Shown: positions 40,934 to 49,651 of the stretch, piece by piece | Layout: each line of letters starts with the position of its first letter | How positions within the stretch are numbered: position 1 is the stretch's first letter | Assembly (NCBI GenBank): GCA_038230035.1 | Contig: JBBRNX010000003.1 | Location: 97,636-161,635 of the forward strand | DNA from: Gaiella sp038230035 | Lineage (GTDB): Bacteria; Actinomycetota; Thermoleophilia; Gaiellales; Gaiellaceae | Length of the DNA stretch: 64,000 nucleotides | Reading direction: 5' to 3' | Notes under the pieces: model-generated | The model's database searches: none | Seen by the model: the letters and a program-made list of their open reading frames with translations, nothing else | What the model was told of the DNA's origin: nothing | Position numbers and translations under genes: made by a program

Positions 40934-41392
40934 CTAACGCTTGGACGGCAGCAGTTGCGAGTCGCGGTGTGTGCTGTAGCGCGTGACGAGGTTCTCGAAA
41001 GTGAAGAACGTGACCCGCACGCCGATAGCCGACAACGCGACGGTCACAAGGAGGTCGCCTCTCTGCGTCTCGAACGTCTTGTCCCGCTGCGTTCGCCGGC
41101 GCGCGAAGCCGACCGCCCAGTACTTCCCGACGCGCCGGGGAGGAAGCTGGATCGACACGCGCCGGCCCCTCCAGGGTGCGACGGACTCCTGGACGAGAAA
41201 CGCGAGAGCCCCGTCCCCGCGAGGCGCGAGCAGAGCGCGGGCGGCCCCGACGTCGCCGCGAAGGAGCGCCGTGGAGAACCTCCCGGCGACGGAGCGCTGC
41301 ACTGCCTGGGACGGCCTGGGTGTCGTCGGCTTCGTGCCGCAGCCGGAGACGACGAGCGCGGCAAGCAGGCACCCGATGAGCAGCTTGCTCAT
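40934..41392 (-). CDS. Lipoprotein of unknown function
   Basis: 152 residues. The lipobox LVVSGC puts the lipid-modified cysteine at residue 18. The mature part is short and mixed alpha/beta, with YWAVGFARRRTQ and LVTVALSAIGVRVTFFTF; no domain is recognised. The start is ATG 41392, with GGAGG directly adjacent to the codon, closer than usual. The stop lies at the edge of the structured repeat element. It could be a stress-related surface protein; no function is proposed. Confidence 0.6.
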   Translation of the reverse strand: MSKLLIGCLLAALVVSGCGTKPTTPRPSQAVQRSVAGRFSTALLRGDVGAARALLAPRGDGALAFLVQESVAPWRGRRVSIQLPPRRVGKYWAVGFARRRTQRDKTFETQRGDLLVTVALSAIGVRVTFFTFENLVTRYSTHRDSQLLPSKR

Positions 41393-41408
41393 CCTCCGGA
41401 ATTGACTC

Positions 41409-41843
41409 CTAGGAGCCGTCGGACGCGTCGACCCAGGGGCCGATGCCGCCGACCGACTCGGGCGTGATGTGGAGGACCGCCCCGGGCGGCGGGTCGGGCA
41501 TCGGCGGGAAGACCGCGTCCGGCCCGACGTATGTGTGGGCGAGATGCTGGAGGAGCTCGGGTGCACCTCCCTCGCTGATGCGGGCCGTCCCTCGGACGAC
41601 GAGGTAGTGGCGCATCCCGATCGCGTTCGCCTCGGCGCCCTCGATCGAGAGCGCGACCCGTGGGTCGCGCGCGATATTCCGGAGCTTCCGCTGCGACACG
41701 CTCAGGTGCGCCGAGACGATCTCGTCGCCGTCGAGACCGACCCACACGCATGCAACCTGCGGGCCCCCGTCTGGGTTGATCGTCACGAGATGGGCAAGCG
41801 CACCGGAGAGAAGAACCTCGCGCGCGCTATCGGGAAGGACCAT
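41409..41843 (-). CDS. PPOX-class F420- or FMN-dependent oxidoreductase
   Basis: 144 residues with the split-barrel pattern: LSGALAHLVTINPDGGPQVACVWVG, then ISAHLSVSQRKLRNIARDPRVALSIEG-like segments (VSAHLSVSQRKL) and GTARISEGGAPELLQHLAHTYVG. These are typical of F420-dependent PPOX enzymes of actinobacteria, which reduce small substrates or cofactors. The protein ends with a short proline-rich tail. ATG 41843 has a GGGA stretch just upstream. It is separated from the SDR gene by 37 bp. Confidence 0.75.
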   Translation of the reverse strand: MVLPDSAREVLLSGALAHLVTINPDGGPQVACVWVGLDGDEIVSAHLSVSQRKLRNIARDPRVALSIEGAEANAIGMRHYLVVRGTARISEGGAPELLQHLAHTYVGPDAVFPPMPDPPPGAVLHITPESVGGIGPWVDASDGS

Positions 41844-41880
41844 TCCCGCACGGTAGTCGACGCGACGCAGTGAGACGAGC

Positions 41881-42858
41881 TCAGTCTGCAAACGGTGCGG
41901 TGCGCTCGCGGCAGAGCTCCCAGAGCCGTGCTGCTTCGCGGGGCTCGTCCGGGCGGCGCGTGCGACGAAGTCGATGCTTCGCGCGCGGTCGCCGGTCGAG
42001 GAAGAACAGGCCGCTCGCGGCGACCGCCTCCGGCGCAGCGGCCAGCCAGACGATGGTGTCCGCGCCCTCCTCCGGCGTGCGGAGTAGCGGCCCGATGACC
42101 CGGCTGAAGCCCGGAGCGGTTCGGATTCCGGGCGTGTCGGCCCAGCCCGGGTGCATCGTGTTGACAGTGACGCCCGTGCCGTGTAGGTGCCGTGTCCACT
42201 CCTCTGCGAGCGCAACCTGCGCCCGCTTGCAGCGAGCGTACGCAGCGGTCCCGTCGTAGGCGTCCCGGTCCGGCTCGAGACCGTCCACATCGAGCCGCTC
42301 CGTGTACATGCCGCCGGAGGCGACGGCGATGACCCGCGCCGGCGTGGACGCCTCGAGCAGCGGGCGGAGCGCGCTCGTGAGCAGGAACTGCGAGAGGACG
42401 TGCGTTGCGAACGTGACTTCGTTTCCCTCGGCCGTGACCTTGTACTCGTGCGTGAGCGCACCCGCATTCAGCACGAGCACGTCGAGGCGATCGTGCCGCT
42501 CAGCGAATCGGGCCGCGAACGCCGCAGCTTCCGACAAGAGCGAGAGATCGGCGAGATCGGCCTCGACCGCGAAGCCGGCTGCTGCGGCGATCTCTCCACG
42601 CGCCCGCTCGGTCCGATCGGCATCGCGCCCGACGATGCAGACCTCCGCGCCCTGCCGCGCAAGGAGCTCGGCAGTCGTACGTCCGAGCCCGGAGGTTGCG
42701 CCGGTCACGACGGCGACCTTCCCGTCGAGGCGCAGCGAGTCGAGCGGCGCCCAGCGGTAGAGCCGCCGCCGCGCCTGGTAGCCGATGCGGGTGAAGCTGC
42801 CGACTACGCTCGCCTCCAGCACCGCGTCGACGAGCTTCGCTCCGGCGACGGGGTTCAC
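41881..42858 (-). CDS. Short-chain dehydrogenase/reductase
   Basis: 325 residues. GKVAVVTGATSGLGRTTAELLARQGA gives the TGxxxGxG cofactor motif, NAGAL the structural motif, VASGGMYTERL includes the catalytic serine, and TAAYARCKRAQVALAEEW holds the Y-x3-K pair. An N-terminal extension of about 45 residues and a long C-terminal tail are like the DHRS12/retinol-dehydrogenase-like branch. GTG 42858 overlaps the SRPBCC gene stop (GTGA). The substrate is unknown. Confidence 0.85.
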   Translation of the reverse strand: MNPVAGAKLVDAVLEASVVGSFTRIGYQARRRLYRWAPLDSLRLDGKVAVVTGATSGLGRTTAELLARQGAEVCIVGRDADRTERARGEIAAAAGFAVEADLADLSLLSEAAAFAARFAERHDRLDVLVLNAGALTHEYKVTAEGNEVTFATHVLSQFLLTSALRPLLEASTPARVIAVASGGMYTERLDVDGLEPDRDAYDGTAAYARCKRAQVALAEEWTRHLHGTGVTVNTMHPGWADTPGIRTAPGFSRVIGPLLRTPEEGADTIVWLAAAPEAVAASGLFFLDRRPRAKHRLRRTRRPDEPREAARLWELCRERTAPFAD

Positions 42859-43286
42859 GGATTCAGCGCGGCCTGCATGCCGGTCGCCGCGTGTGCTCCT
42901 ACGCGGTTGAAGATGCGCTGCATGATCGGGTCGAAGAGTCGCCCGACGCCGCTGAAGGCCAGCGTCGCGTCGTAATGAACCTTCGAGCCGTCGCCCGCAG
43001 GCTCGACCGTGATCGTGTCGCGGGACACGAATCCCGGGCGGTTCGCCTCGAGAACCACGCGTTGAGGCGGCTCGAACGAGACGATCGTGTAGCGCAGTGG
43101 AACGTCGCGTCCGGCGAAGCGCGCGACGAGATCGAACGCCGAGCCGACGCCGAGGGGCGCGTCACCGACCGGGCGCGCCTCGCTCACGCTCGGATCCCAG
43201 GCCCGCGCGTTGGCGAAGTCGGCCATATATGCGAACGCGTCGGCTGTGGGGAGCCGCGACTCGATCGTGGTCACGTAGCGCGCCAT
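42855..43286 (-). CDS. SRPBCC (polyketide-cyclase-like) family protein
   Basis: 143 residues. RYVTTIESRLPTADAFAYMADFANARAWDPSV is the N-terminal pattern of the START/Bet v 1-like superfamily. GSKVHYDATLAFSGVGRLFDP and the amphipathic C-terminal helix complete the fold. Such proteins bind hydrophobic ligands. The ATG has AGGAG 6-7 nt upstream. It is coupled to the SDR gene, and the pair is divergent from the LLM enzyme. Confidence 0.78.
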   Translation of the reverse strand: MARYVTTIESRLPTADAFAYMADFANARAWDPSVSEARPVGDAPLGVGSAFDLVARFAGRDVPLRYTIVSFEPPQRVVLEANRPGFVSRDTITVEPAGDGSKVHYDATLAFSGVGRLFDPIMQRIFNRVGAHAATGMQAALNP

Positions 43287-43352
43287 ACTCAACTCCTGTT
43301 CCGGTCGCGGCAAAGCCTCTCCCGACACTAGCGCCGCTCGCGCCCGCAGAAG

Positions 43353-43379
43353 CTTGTGTACGCAAGTATCTGCTAGGCT
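43353..43379 (+). promoter_or_regulatory. Operator-like palindrome and leaderless -10 before the LLM gene
   Basis: CTTGTGTACGCAAG (43353-43366) is a 14-bp palindrome with one mismatched pair. TAGGCT at 43374-43379 (extended TGC-TAGGCT) lies 6 nt before ATG 43386, so transcription would begin at or near the start codon. Confidence 0.6.
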
Positions 43380-43385
43380 AGAGCA

Positions 43386-44417
43386 ATGGAACTCGGCGTC
43401 TATACGTTCGCGGAGCTGACCTCGGATGAGGTGAGCCCGCAGCAGCGGCTACGTGACCTTCTCGAGGAGATCGAGCTCGCAGACCAGGTCGGGCTCGACG
43501 TCTTCGGGGTCGGAGAACACCACCGGCCCGACTTCGTGGTCTCAGCTCCGGCCGTCGTGCTCGCGGCGGCGGCAGAGCGCACGAAGACGATTCGCCTCAC
43601 GAGCGCCGTGTCGGTGCTGAGCTCCGACGATCCTGTCCGCGTCTTCCAAGCCTTTGCGACCCTCGACCTACTCTCGGCCGGGCGCGCCGAGATCATGGCC
43701 GGGCGCGGCTCCTTCATCGAATCGTTCCCGCTCTTCGGGTATCGCCTGGACGACTACGACGAGCTCTTCCAGGAGAAGCTGCAGTTACTGCTCGCACTGC
43801 GTGAGTCGGAGCGGATCAGCTGGCCCGGCGGGCACCGCGCGGCGATCGACGACCGCGGCGTCTACCCGAGGCCGCTGCAGGATCCGCTCCCGGTGTGGGT
43901 GGCCGTCGGCGGCACGCCTCAGTCCGCGGTCCGTGCCGGCTACCTCGGCCTGCCGATGGCGCTCGCGATCATCGGCGGCCCAACGGAGCGCTTCGTGCCG
44001 TTCACCGAGCTTCATCGCCGCGCCGGCGAGGAGGCCGGTCACGGACGCCTGCCGCTGAGCATCAACTCGCACGGCTACATCGCCACAAACGCCCAGGAGG
44101 CGCTCGACGACTCGTATCCGTACGTCGCCGCGATGATGGACAAGATCGGCCGCGAGCGCGGCTGGCCGCCGCATACGCGAACCGACTACAACGCGGCTGC
44201 AACCCTCCGCGGCGCCAACTTCGTCGGCAACCCCGAGCAGATCGTGGAGAAGATCCTCTACCAGCACGGGCTCTTCGACCACGACCGTTTCCTGCTTCAG
44301 TTCAGCGTCGGCACGATGCCGCACGCGAAGATCATGCGGGCGATCGAGCTCTACGGCACCGAAGTCGCACCCGTCGTACGCCGAGAGCTGGCGCCGGCCG
44401 CGGTCGGTAGCGCATAG
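43386..44417 (+). CDS. LLM-class flavin-dependent oxidoreductase
   Basis: 343 residues of the luciferase-like monooxygenase superfamily: MELGVYTFAEL at the start, GLDVFGVGEHHRPDF, IRLTSAVSVLSSDDPVRVFQAFATLDLLSAGRAEIMAGRGSF and PVWVAVGGTPQSAVRAGYLGLPMALAIIGG. The H-H in GEHHRPDF and the GGT loop are usual in the family. The flavin would be FMN or F420; the substrate is unknown. The start is the ATG 6 nt after a TAGGCT -10, so the mRNA is probably leaderless. An operator-like palindrome lies just upstream. Confidence 0.88.
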   Translation: MELGVYTFAELTSDEVSPQQRLRDLLEEIELADQVGLDVFGVGEHHRPDFVVSAPAVVLAAAAERTKTIRLTSAVSVLSSDDPVRVFQAFATLDLLSAGRAEIMAGRGSFIESFPLFGYRLDDYDELFQEKLQLLLALRESERISWPGGHRAAIDDRGVYPRPLQDPLPVWVAVGGTPQSAVRAGYLGLPMALAIIGGPTERFVPFTELHRRAGEEAGHGRLPLSINSHGYIATNAQEALDDSYPYVAAMMDKIGRERGWPPHTRTDYNAAATLRGANFVGNPEQIVEKILYQHGLFDHDRFLLQFSVGTMPHAKIMRAIELYGTEVAPVVRRELAPAAVGSA

Positions 44418-44443
44418 ACGCTTCAGCTGCGGGCGGCGCGCCC

Positions 44444-45241
44444 TCAGATTGTGCGCGCGCTGAACCCACCGTCGACCACGAGCTCGGCGCCGGTGATGAA
44501 CCGGCCGGCGTCACTGGCCAGAAGCAACGTTGCGCCGGCGAGCTCATCCGGTTCGCCAAAGCGCCCGAGCGGCGTATGGCCGACGATCCCCGTCACGCGT
44601 TCGGGAGTCAGGATCTCCCGGTTCTGCTCCGCAGGGAAGAACCCCGGGACAAGAGTGTTGCAGCGGATGCCGAAGGCCCCCCACTCCCGGGCCAGGTTCT
44701 TGGTCAGGTTGTGCACCGCCGCCTTGGTCATCGAGTAGGTGAACACCCGCGACAAGGGTGTGAGGCCCGAGATGCTGCCGATGTTGATGATGCTCGCGCC
44801 CACGCCGGAGGACGAAGCGCGCTCGACGAAGTACCGCCCGAACTCCTGGCAGGCGCGCATCACGGCGAGTTGGTTGACGTCGACGATCCGCGCCATCTCT
44901 TCATCGGAGATCTCCAGGAACGGCGTCGCAGAGTTGACACCGGCGCCGTTGACTAGGACATCGATCTGGCCGAACGCGGTCCGCACGCGTTCCACCAGGT
45001 CGCGAAGCTCGTCGCGGCGCGTGACGTCGCAGACCTCGAACGCCAACCCGCCGCCATCCACGCGCAGGCGGTCCAACACGAGGTGTGCTTTCGCCTCGTC
45101 GCGCCCGACGATCACAGTTCGCGCGCCCGCTTCGGCCAGAGCCCCGGCCATCCTGCTGCACAGCGCGCCGGTGCCACCGATCACAACAGCGACTCGCCCA
45201 TCGAGCCCGAAGTCCACTACCTGCCCTGGTTGTCGACCCAC
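44444..45241 (-). CDS. Short-chain dehydrogenase/reductase, classical type
   Basis: 265 residues. GRVAVVIGGTGALCSRMAGALAEAGA carries the cofactor motif in the TGGTGALG-like form used by D-gluconate 5-dehydrogenase- and fructuronate-reductase-type SDRs. NGAGVNSATP is the N-A-G block and IGSISGLTPLSRVFTYSMTKAAV holds the catalytic serine and Y-x3-K. GTG 45241 is preceded by TAGCAT and 6 nt, the leaderless pattern. It is convergent with the LLM gene and divergent from the quinone-reductase-like gene. Confidence 0.88.
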   Translation of the reverse strand: MGRQPGQVVDFGLDGRVAVVIGGTGALCSRMAGALAEAGARTVIVGRDEAKAHLVLDRLRVDGGGLAFEVCDVTRRDELRDLVERVRTAFGQIDVLVNGAGVNSATPFLEISDEEMARIVDVNQLAVMRACQEFGRYFVERASSSGVGASIINIGSISGLTPLSRVFTYSMTKAAVHNLTKNLAREWGAFGIRCNTLVPGFFPAEQNREILTPERVTGIVGHTPLGRFGEPDELAGATLLLASDAGRFITGAELVVDGGFSARTI

Positions 45242-45334
45242 GTCGCGATGCTATCGCTGTCTTGAACAGATCTGCCGAAGGCAGCCTGCAGGAAGTGGCT
45301 TGCAGTCGTCGTTTCATCTTGCGAAGGTTGGCCC

Positions 45335-46279
45335 GTGAGGGCTGCAGTCATCAGCGGGCTCGGGCTGCTACCAGAACCGGCTGACCGGCCCGACCCTGCG
45401 GGTGACGTGATCTACGAGGTCTCGGCGGTCTCGCTCAACCCGATCGACGTCAACGTCGCCGCGGGCCGCTACTTCGGCGGCCACCCGGAGTTCCCGTACG
45501 TCCCCGGCTGCGAAGGTGTCGCGGAGGCCCCTGACGGTAGCCGCGTCTACCTGTTCGGCGATGGTCTAGGTGTGTCGAGGGACGGCCTGCTTGCCGAGCG
45601 CGCGGCAGGGCCGACCGACCTCGGCATCCCCCTCCCGGATGCGGTATCCGACGAGATCGCCGCCGCATGCGGTATCGCGGGCATGGCCGGCTGGATGCCG
45701 GTCGTCTGGCGCGCACCGGTGCGGAAGACCGACCGCGTGCTCGTGCTCGGTGCGACCGGCACCGTCGGGCTCGTTGCCGTACAGGCGGCCAAGCTGTTCG
45801 GCGCCGAGCATGTCGTCGCTGCCGGCCGCAACCAGGAGCGACTCGTACGAGCGTCCGATCTCGGCGCCGACGCGACAGTTCGTCTGGACGAGGTAGACGA
45901 CCTCGTCGCAGCATTCAAGGAGACGACGGGCGGCGAGGGCCCCACGTACATCGTCGACACGCTTTGGGGCACACCAGCGGTCGCTGCGATCCAAGCTGCG
46001 GCACCGGGTTGGCGACTGGTGCAGATCGGCCAGTCAGCCGGCGCCGAGGCCGTCGTAGCGTCCGCGTCGATCCGCGGCAAAGTGGGTGAGATCTACGGCT
46101 ACACCGATTTCGCCGTCCCCAAGGACGTGTTCCGCGAGGAGTACCTGCGTCTCGTCAGTCACGCCGCTGCAGGCGAGGTGGTCTTCGACCTCGAGACCTA
46201 CCCGCTCGACCGCATCGCGGATGCGTGGCAGAAGCAGGCCGACGGCGCTGGCGCGAAGATCGTCGTCACTCTCAGGTAG
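45335..46279 (+). CDS. Zinc-independent quinone oxidoreductase (MDR superfamily)
   Basis: 314 residues. The N-terminal GroES-like part contains SLNPIDVNVAAGRYFGG, the usual NPxD motif of quinone reductases. The cofactor domain has VLVLGATGTVGLVAVQAAKLFGAEHVVAAGRN. Zinc ligands of alcohol dehydrogenases are missing, so it belongs to the QOR or enoyl-reductase branch, using NADPH. The start is GTG 45335 with GAAGG 9 nt upstream. It is followed after 34 bp by a small zinc-ribbon gene. Confidence 0.83.
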   Translation: MRAAVISGLGLLPEPADRPDPAGDVIYEVSAVSLNPIDVNVAAGRYFGGHPEFPYVPGCEGVAEAPDGSRVYLFGDGLGVSRDGLLAERAAGPTDLGIPLPDAVSDEIAAACGIAGMAGWMPVVWRAPVRKTDRVLVLGATGTVGLVAVQAAKLFGAEHVVAAGRNQERLVRASDLGADATVRLDEVDDLVAAFKETTGGEGPTYIVDTLWGTPAVAAIQAAAPGWRLVQIGQSAGAEAVVASASIRGKVGEIYGYTDFAVPKDVFREEYLRLVSHAAAGEVVFDLETYPLDRIADAWQKQADGAGAKIVVTLR

Positions 46280-46313
46280 CCGAGACCGTGGAGCTCCGGG
46301 TACCGTAGAGAGC

Positions 46314-46694
46314 GTGGAGACGTGCTCGGTTTGCGGCTCGGCCCTGCCACCCGTTGCGCTGCGCTCGCGCGACCCTTTCTGCAGCCGACCGTGCGCGCAG
46401 GCCCACCACGGCACGGGTGATCCTGCCGAGCGAGCTAGGGCGGCGAGAGCACAGCTCGAGAGGCATATCGAGGAAGGCACCGACGCAACGTCCCTCGAGC
46501 TGAAGCGGGTCACGGTCGACGAGCGCCAGCGCCTGATCGTCGAAGGTCGCTACTCGGAAGAGTTCTTGCGGGCGTTCGCCGCATACCTGATCGCGCACCG
46601 CGACGGCACGAAGGTGGATACGGTTACCTGGTTCTCGCCCCGGGGCAGCGGGCCGACAATGAGGCTCTGGGAGGACGAGGCAGACGTCGCATAA
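46314..46694 (+). CDS. Small CxxC-containing protein of unknown function
   Basis: 126 residues. The N-terminus has four cysteines, C4-x2-C7 and C23-x3-C27, which could bind one zinc. The rest is helical and charged, with SLELKRVTVDERQRLIVEGRYSEEF-like segments in the middle. I recognise no family. GTG 46314 is preceded by TACCGT and 7 nt, matching other leaderless genes here. It is convergent with the universal stress protein gene. Confidence 0.6.
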   Translation: METCSVCGSALPPVALRSRDPFCSRPCAQAHHGTGDPAERARAARAQLERHIEEGTDATSLELKRVTVDERQRLIVEGRYSEEFLRAFAAYLIAHRDGTKVDTVTWFSPRGSGPTMRLWEDEADVA

Positions 46695-46712
46695 GCGGAT
46701 CCCTGCGACGCC

Positions 46713-47177
46713 CTACCTCGCTCCGACCGGCACCTCGGCGAGGCCCCGGATGATGGCCACCGGCCGTTTGGACTCCGACAGGATTCCACGTGAGACGCTG
46801 CCTAGGAGGAGGCTGGCCATGGTCCCGTGGCCTCGAGACCCGACGACGATCAAGTCGGCGCCTTGCGAGTCGGCATAGGCGACGATCTCGTCGACCGCGT
46901 TCCCCGCCAGGAGCTTCGAGCTTGCATCGACGCCACGCAGGACGGCGGCTTGTTCGGCGTCCTCGAGCGGTGCCCGATCGAATGCGTCCGGTGTATGCGG
47001 GATGCGCGGAACCGCCCCACCCATGCCGTAGTAGGCGGCTTCCGGAATGATGTCGAGCGCGGGAACGACGTGAACGAAGATCACCTTTGCCTTGTGCTCG
47101 GTGGCGAGTTCGAGCCCGAAGTCGACGGCTTCGCTCGAGGACGGCGACCCATCGGTCGCGATCAGGATCTTCTTCAT
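46713..47177 (-). CDS. Universal stress protein
   Basis: 154 residues, single UspA domain. KKILIATDGSPSSSEAVDFGLELA at the start and GSRGHGTMASLLLGSVSRGIL near the end form the ATP-binding motif G-x2-G-x9-G(S). The ATG has AAGGAGG upstream with good spacing. Such proteins are often controlled by DosR-type response regulators in actinobacteria, and a histidine kinase/NarL-type pair begins 150 bp away on the other strand. The region between contains two GGGGCCA-like repeats but no clear DosR box. Confidence 0.92.
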   Translation of the reverse strand: MKKILIATDGSPSSSEAVDFGLELATEHKAKVIFVHVVPALDIIPEAAYYGMGGAVPRIPHTPDAFDRAPLEDAEQAAVLRGVDASSKLLAGNAVDEIVAYADSQGADLIVVGSRGHGTMASLLLGSVSRGILSESKRPVAIIRGLAEVPVGAR

Positions 47178-47328
47178 CGTCGCCTCCTTGAAATGACATT
47201 GTGTCGTACGTCCATGATCGGGCCAGGCTCAGCATCAGCTATCGGGGCCAGCGCCGATCTCGCCTGCGTAGTTGGCCGCAAACCTCACCCTGACGCTCGT
47301 TCCAGCTCGCTCCGCGGATAATGGTCTT

Positions 47329-48975
47329 GTGAGCGAGATCGGCATCGACCAGGACGACAGGCTGCGTGCACTAGTCGGCGCCGGGATCGCCCTGAGTTCC
47401 GAGTTGTCCTTGGACGAGCTTCTGAAGCGGCTCGTTGAGACTGCTGCTGCCCTGACGAGAGCGCGCTACGCGGCGCTCGGCGTCATAGACCGCGACGGGA
47501 AGGAGCTCGAGCGTTTCATCACGCACGGCCTCGACGCGGATGCGGTGAAAGCGATTGGCGCTCTCCCACGCGGCGGCGGGATCCTCGGCGTGCTGATCCA
47601 CGACGCCCAGGCGTTGCGCCTGCACGATCTCAGCGACGACCCCCGCTCGGTCGGGTTCCCGCCGAACCATCCGCCGATGCGCAGCTTCCTCGGCGTCCCG
47701 GTCATGTCGCGCGGCGTCGCCTACGGCAACCTCTATCTGACGGAGAAGGAGGAAGGTGCCGACTTTGACGCCGAAGACGAAGATCTCGTCGGACTGCTGG
47801 CCGCGCAGGCCGCGGTGGCGATCGAGAACACGCGTCTCTACGAGGCATCGCGGCGCTGGTCGCGTCAGCTCGAGGCGCTGAACGAAGTCGGCAACGCTCT
47901 TGCCACAGAGATCGATCTGCCGCGGTTGCTGGAGTTGATCGTGTCGCGCCTTCGTGAGTTGATCGACGCACGGGTGGTCGCGATCGCGGTGCCGCGGGCC
48001 GACGGCACGCTAGTGATCGAGGCCGCCAACGGTGAGCATGCAGACGAGATCGTCGGGCTCGAGCTCGAGCCCGACGGCTCGAAGAGCGGCCGGGTGCTCG
48101 AGCGGCGGCGTGGTGAGAGGGTCGACTCGCTCCTCGACGATCCCGAGGTCGACTACGGCATCGGTCGTCCGATTGGCGCGCGCACCGGCCTCTACGTGCC
48201 GTTGATCGTTCGCGACCAGGTGATCGGCGTCGTCGTCGCACACGATAGGTCAGGCGATGATCCACGGTTCACGAACGACGACCTACGGTTGACCGAGACG
48301 TTCGCGAGCCGGGCCGCAGTCGCCGTCGACCAGTCGCGGCGTGTCGCAACCGACGCGCTGCGACGGGTCGTCGAGGCGCAGGAGCTCGAACGGCGCCGCT
48401 TGGCACGCGAGCTCCATGACCAGACCGGCCAGGAGCTGACCTCGGTCCTCCTCGGGCTGAAAGCCGTCGAGGACGCGCCCGACTCCAATGCTCGAGCGCA
48501 AGCGCTCAAGACCGTCCGCGGGCAGGTTCTGGAAACACTGCGCGACGTCCGGCGACTGGCCGTCGAGCTGCGGCCGAAAGCACTTGACGACTTCGGCCTC
48601 GCCGCGGCGGTCGAGCGTTTGGCTGAGAGCTTCGTCGAGCAGACCGGTTTCAAGCTCGACGTCGAAGCACAGCTTGGTGAGGGGCGCTTGCCGAGCGAGG
48701 TAGAGACTGCGCTGTACCGCATGGTGCAGGAGGCGTTGACCAACATCGTCAAGCACGCCCACGCGCGCAACGTGAGCATCGTCCTCACGCGTGCCGGCGG
48801 CGTGATTACCGCTCTGATCGAAGACGATGGCCGCGGTTTCGACACCGAGGCCCCACGCGAAGGGATGGGACTCGACGGCATGCGCGAACGGCTCGGCTTG
48901 ATCGGCGGGAAGCTCAGGATCGAATCGCGGCCAGGTGGCGGCACCACCTTGGTCGCCAAGGTCCCGTCGTCGTGA
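47329..48975 (+). CDS. GAF-domain sensor histidine kinase, NarL type
   Basis: 548 residues. Two GAF domains (about 20-175 and 190-345) precede a HisKA_3 dimerisation region, with the phosphoacceptor H363 in ERRRLARELHDQTGQE, and an HATPase domain with ALTNIVKHAHA, EDDGRGFD and GMGLDGMRERLGLIGG. This is the DevS/DosS-like architecture, where GAF domains can bind haem; the haem-ligand histidine cannot be confirmed by eye. GTG 47329 follows GATAAT by 6 nt. It overlaps the response-regulator gene by 4 bp, forming a two-component pair. Confidence 0.92.
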   Translation: MSEIGIDQDDRLRALVGAGIALSSELSLDELLKRLVETAAALTRARYAALGVIDRDGKELERFITHGLDADAVKAIGALPRGGGILGVLIHDAQALRLHDLSDDPRSVGFPPNHPPMRSFLGVPVMSRGVAYGNLYLTEKEEGADFDAEDEDLVGLLAAQAAVAIENTRLYEASRRWSRQLEALNEVGNALATEIDLPRLLELIVSRLRELIDARVVAIAVPRADGTLVIEAANGEHADEIVGLELEPDGSKSGRVLERRRGERVDSLLDDPEVDYGIGRPIGARTGLYVPLIVRDQVIGVVVAHDRSGDDPRFTNDDLRLTETFASRAAVAVDQSRRVATDALRRVVEAQELERRRLARELHDQTGQELTSVLLGLKAVEDAPDSNARAQALKTVRGQVLETLRDVRRLAVELRPKALDDFGLAAAVERLAESFVEQTGFKLDVEAQLGEGRLPSEVETALYRMVQEALTNIVKHAHARNVSIVLTRAGGVITALIEDDGRGFDTEAPREGMGLDGMRERLGLIGGKLRIESRPGGGTTLVAKVPSS

Positions 48976-49628
48976 CCATCCGCGTCCTGATCGTCGACGA
49001 CCACGCGGTCGTCCGAACCGGACTCCGCCATGTACTCGATGCCGAGGAGGGAATCGAGGTGGTCGGCGAGGCCGGCGACGCCCAGCACGCGGTCTTCGAG
49101 ACACGTGCCAAGAAGCCGGACGTGATCCTGATGGACATCGTGATGCCCGGCAAGAGCGGCATCGAGACGATCCCCGATGTCCTCAAGGACGCCCCTGATG
49201 CCAAGGTCCTCATCCTTTCGATGCAGGACGACCCGCACTACGTCCGCGAGGCGTTCGCCGCCGGCGCGTCCGGGTACATCCTCAAGGAGGCAGCCGACAC
49301 CGACCTCGTCACGGCGGTCAGAGAGGTTGCCGGCGGCGGCAGCTACGTCCACCCGACGTTGGGGGCGCGCATGGTCTCGGCCGAGGCCGAGGAACGGAAA
49401 CGGGCGGACGCCGACCCGCTCTCCGACCGCGAGCGCGACGTGCTTCGCCTGTTGGCCCTCGGCCATACGAACCAGGAGATCGCGGGCATGCTCTACATCT
49501 CGGTCCGCACGGCCGAGACGCATCGAGCCCACATCATGCAGAAGCTCCGTCTCCAAACACGCGCCGAGCTCGTGCGGTACGCGCTCGCTCAGGGCCTCTT
49601 GAGCGAGGCCGGGGACGACGCCGGCTGA
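48972..49628 (+). CDS. NarL/FixJ-family response regulator
   Basis: 218 residues. The receiver domain has VDDHAVVRTGL and the phosphoacceptor D55 in PDVILMDIVMPG, with the conserved lysine in GYILKEA. The C-terminal LuxR-type helix-turn-helix reads LSDRERDVLRLLALGHTNQEIAGMLYISVRTAETHRAHIMQKL. GTG 48972 overlaps the kinase stop. It probably controls the stress protein and the copper-protein genes next door, as DosR-type regulators do under low oxygen or NO, but no operator was identified. Confidence 0.93.
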   Translation: MTIRVLIVDDHAVVRTGLRHVLDAEEGIEVVGEAGDAQHAVFETRAKKPDVILMDIVMPGKSGIETIPDVLKDAPDAKVLILSMQDDPHYVREAFAAGASGYILKEAADTDLVTAVREVAGGGSYVHPTLGARMVSAEAEERKRADADPLSDRERDVLRLLALGHTNQEIAGMLYISVRTAETHRAHIMQKLRLQTRAELVRYALAQGLLSEAGDDAG

Positions 49629-49651
49629 ACTGCGTCAGGCCTGACGGTGCG

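Noticed and set aside
40746..41372. Minus-strand frame through repeat copy A that shares peptides such as TTKLIPVRA with one through copy B (53230-53607)
   Set aside because: The shared peptide follows from an indel-free repeat. Changes between the copies preserve base pairing, including G-U on the opposite strand, and not a protein.
47178..47328. DosR-type box between the stress protein and kinase genes
   Set aside because: Only loosely similar GGGGCCA repeats are present; no proper palindrome of the DosR type was found.
49633..49646. Palindrome CGTCAGGCCTGACG as a terminator after the response regulator
   Set aside because: Only a short stem with a four-base centre and no T-run; too weak to list, though it lies between convergent genes.
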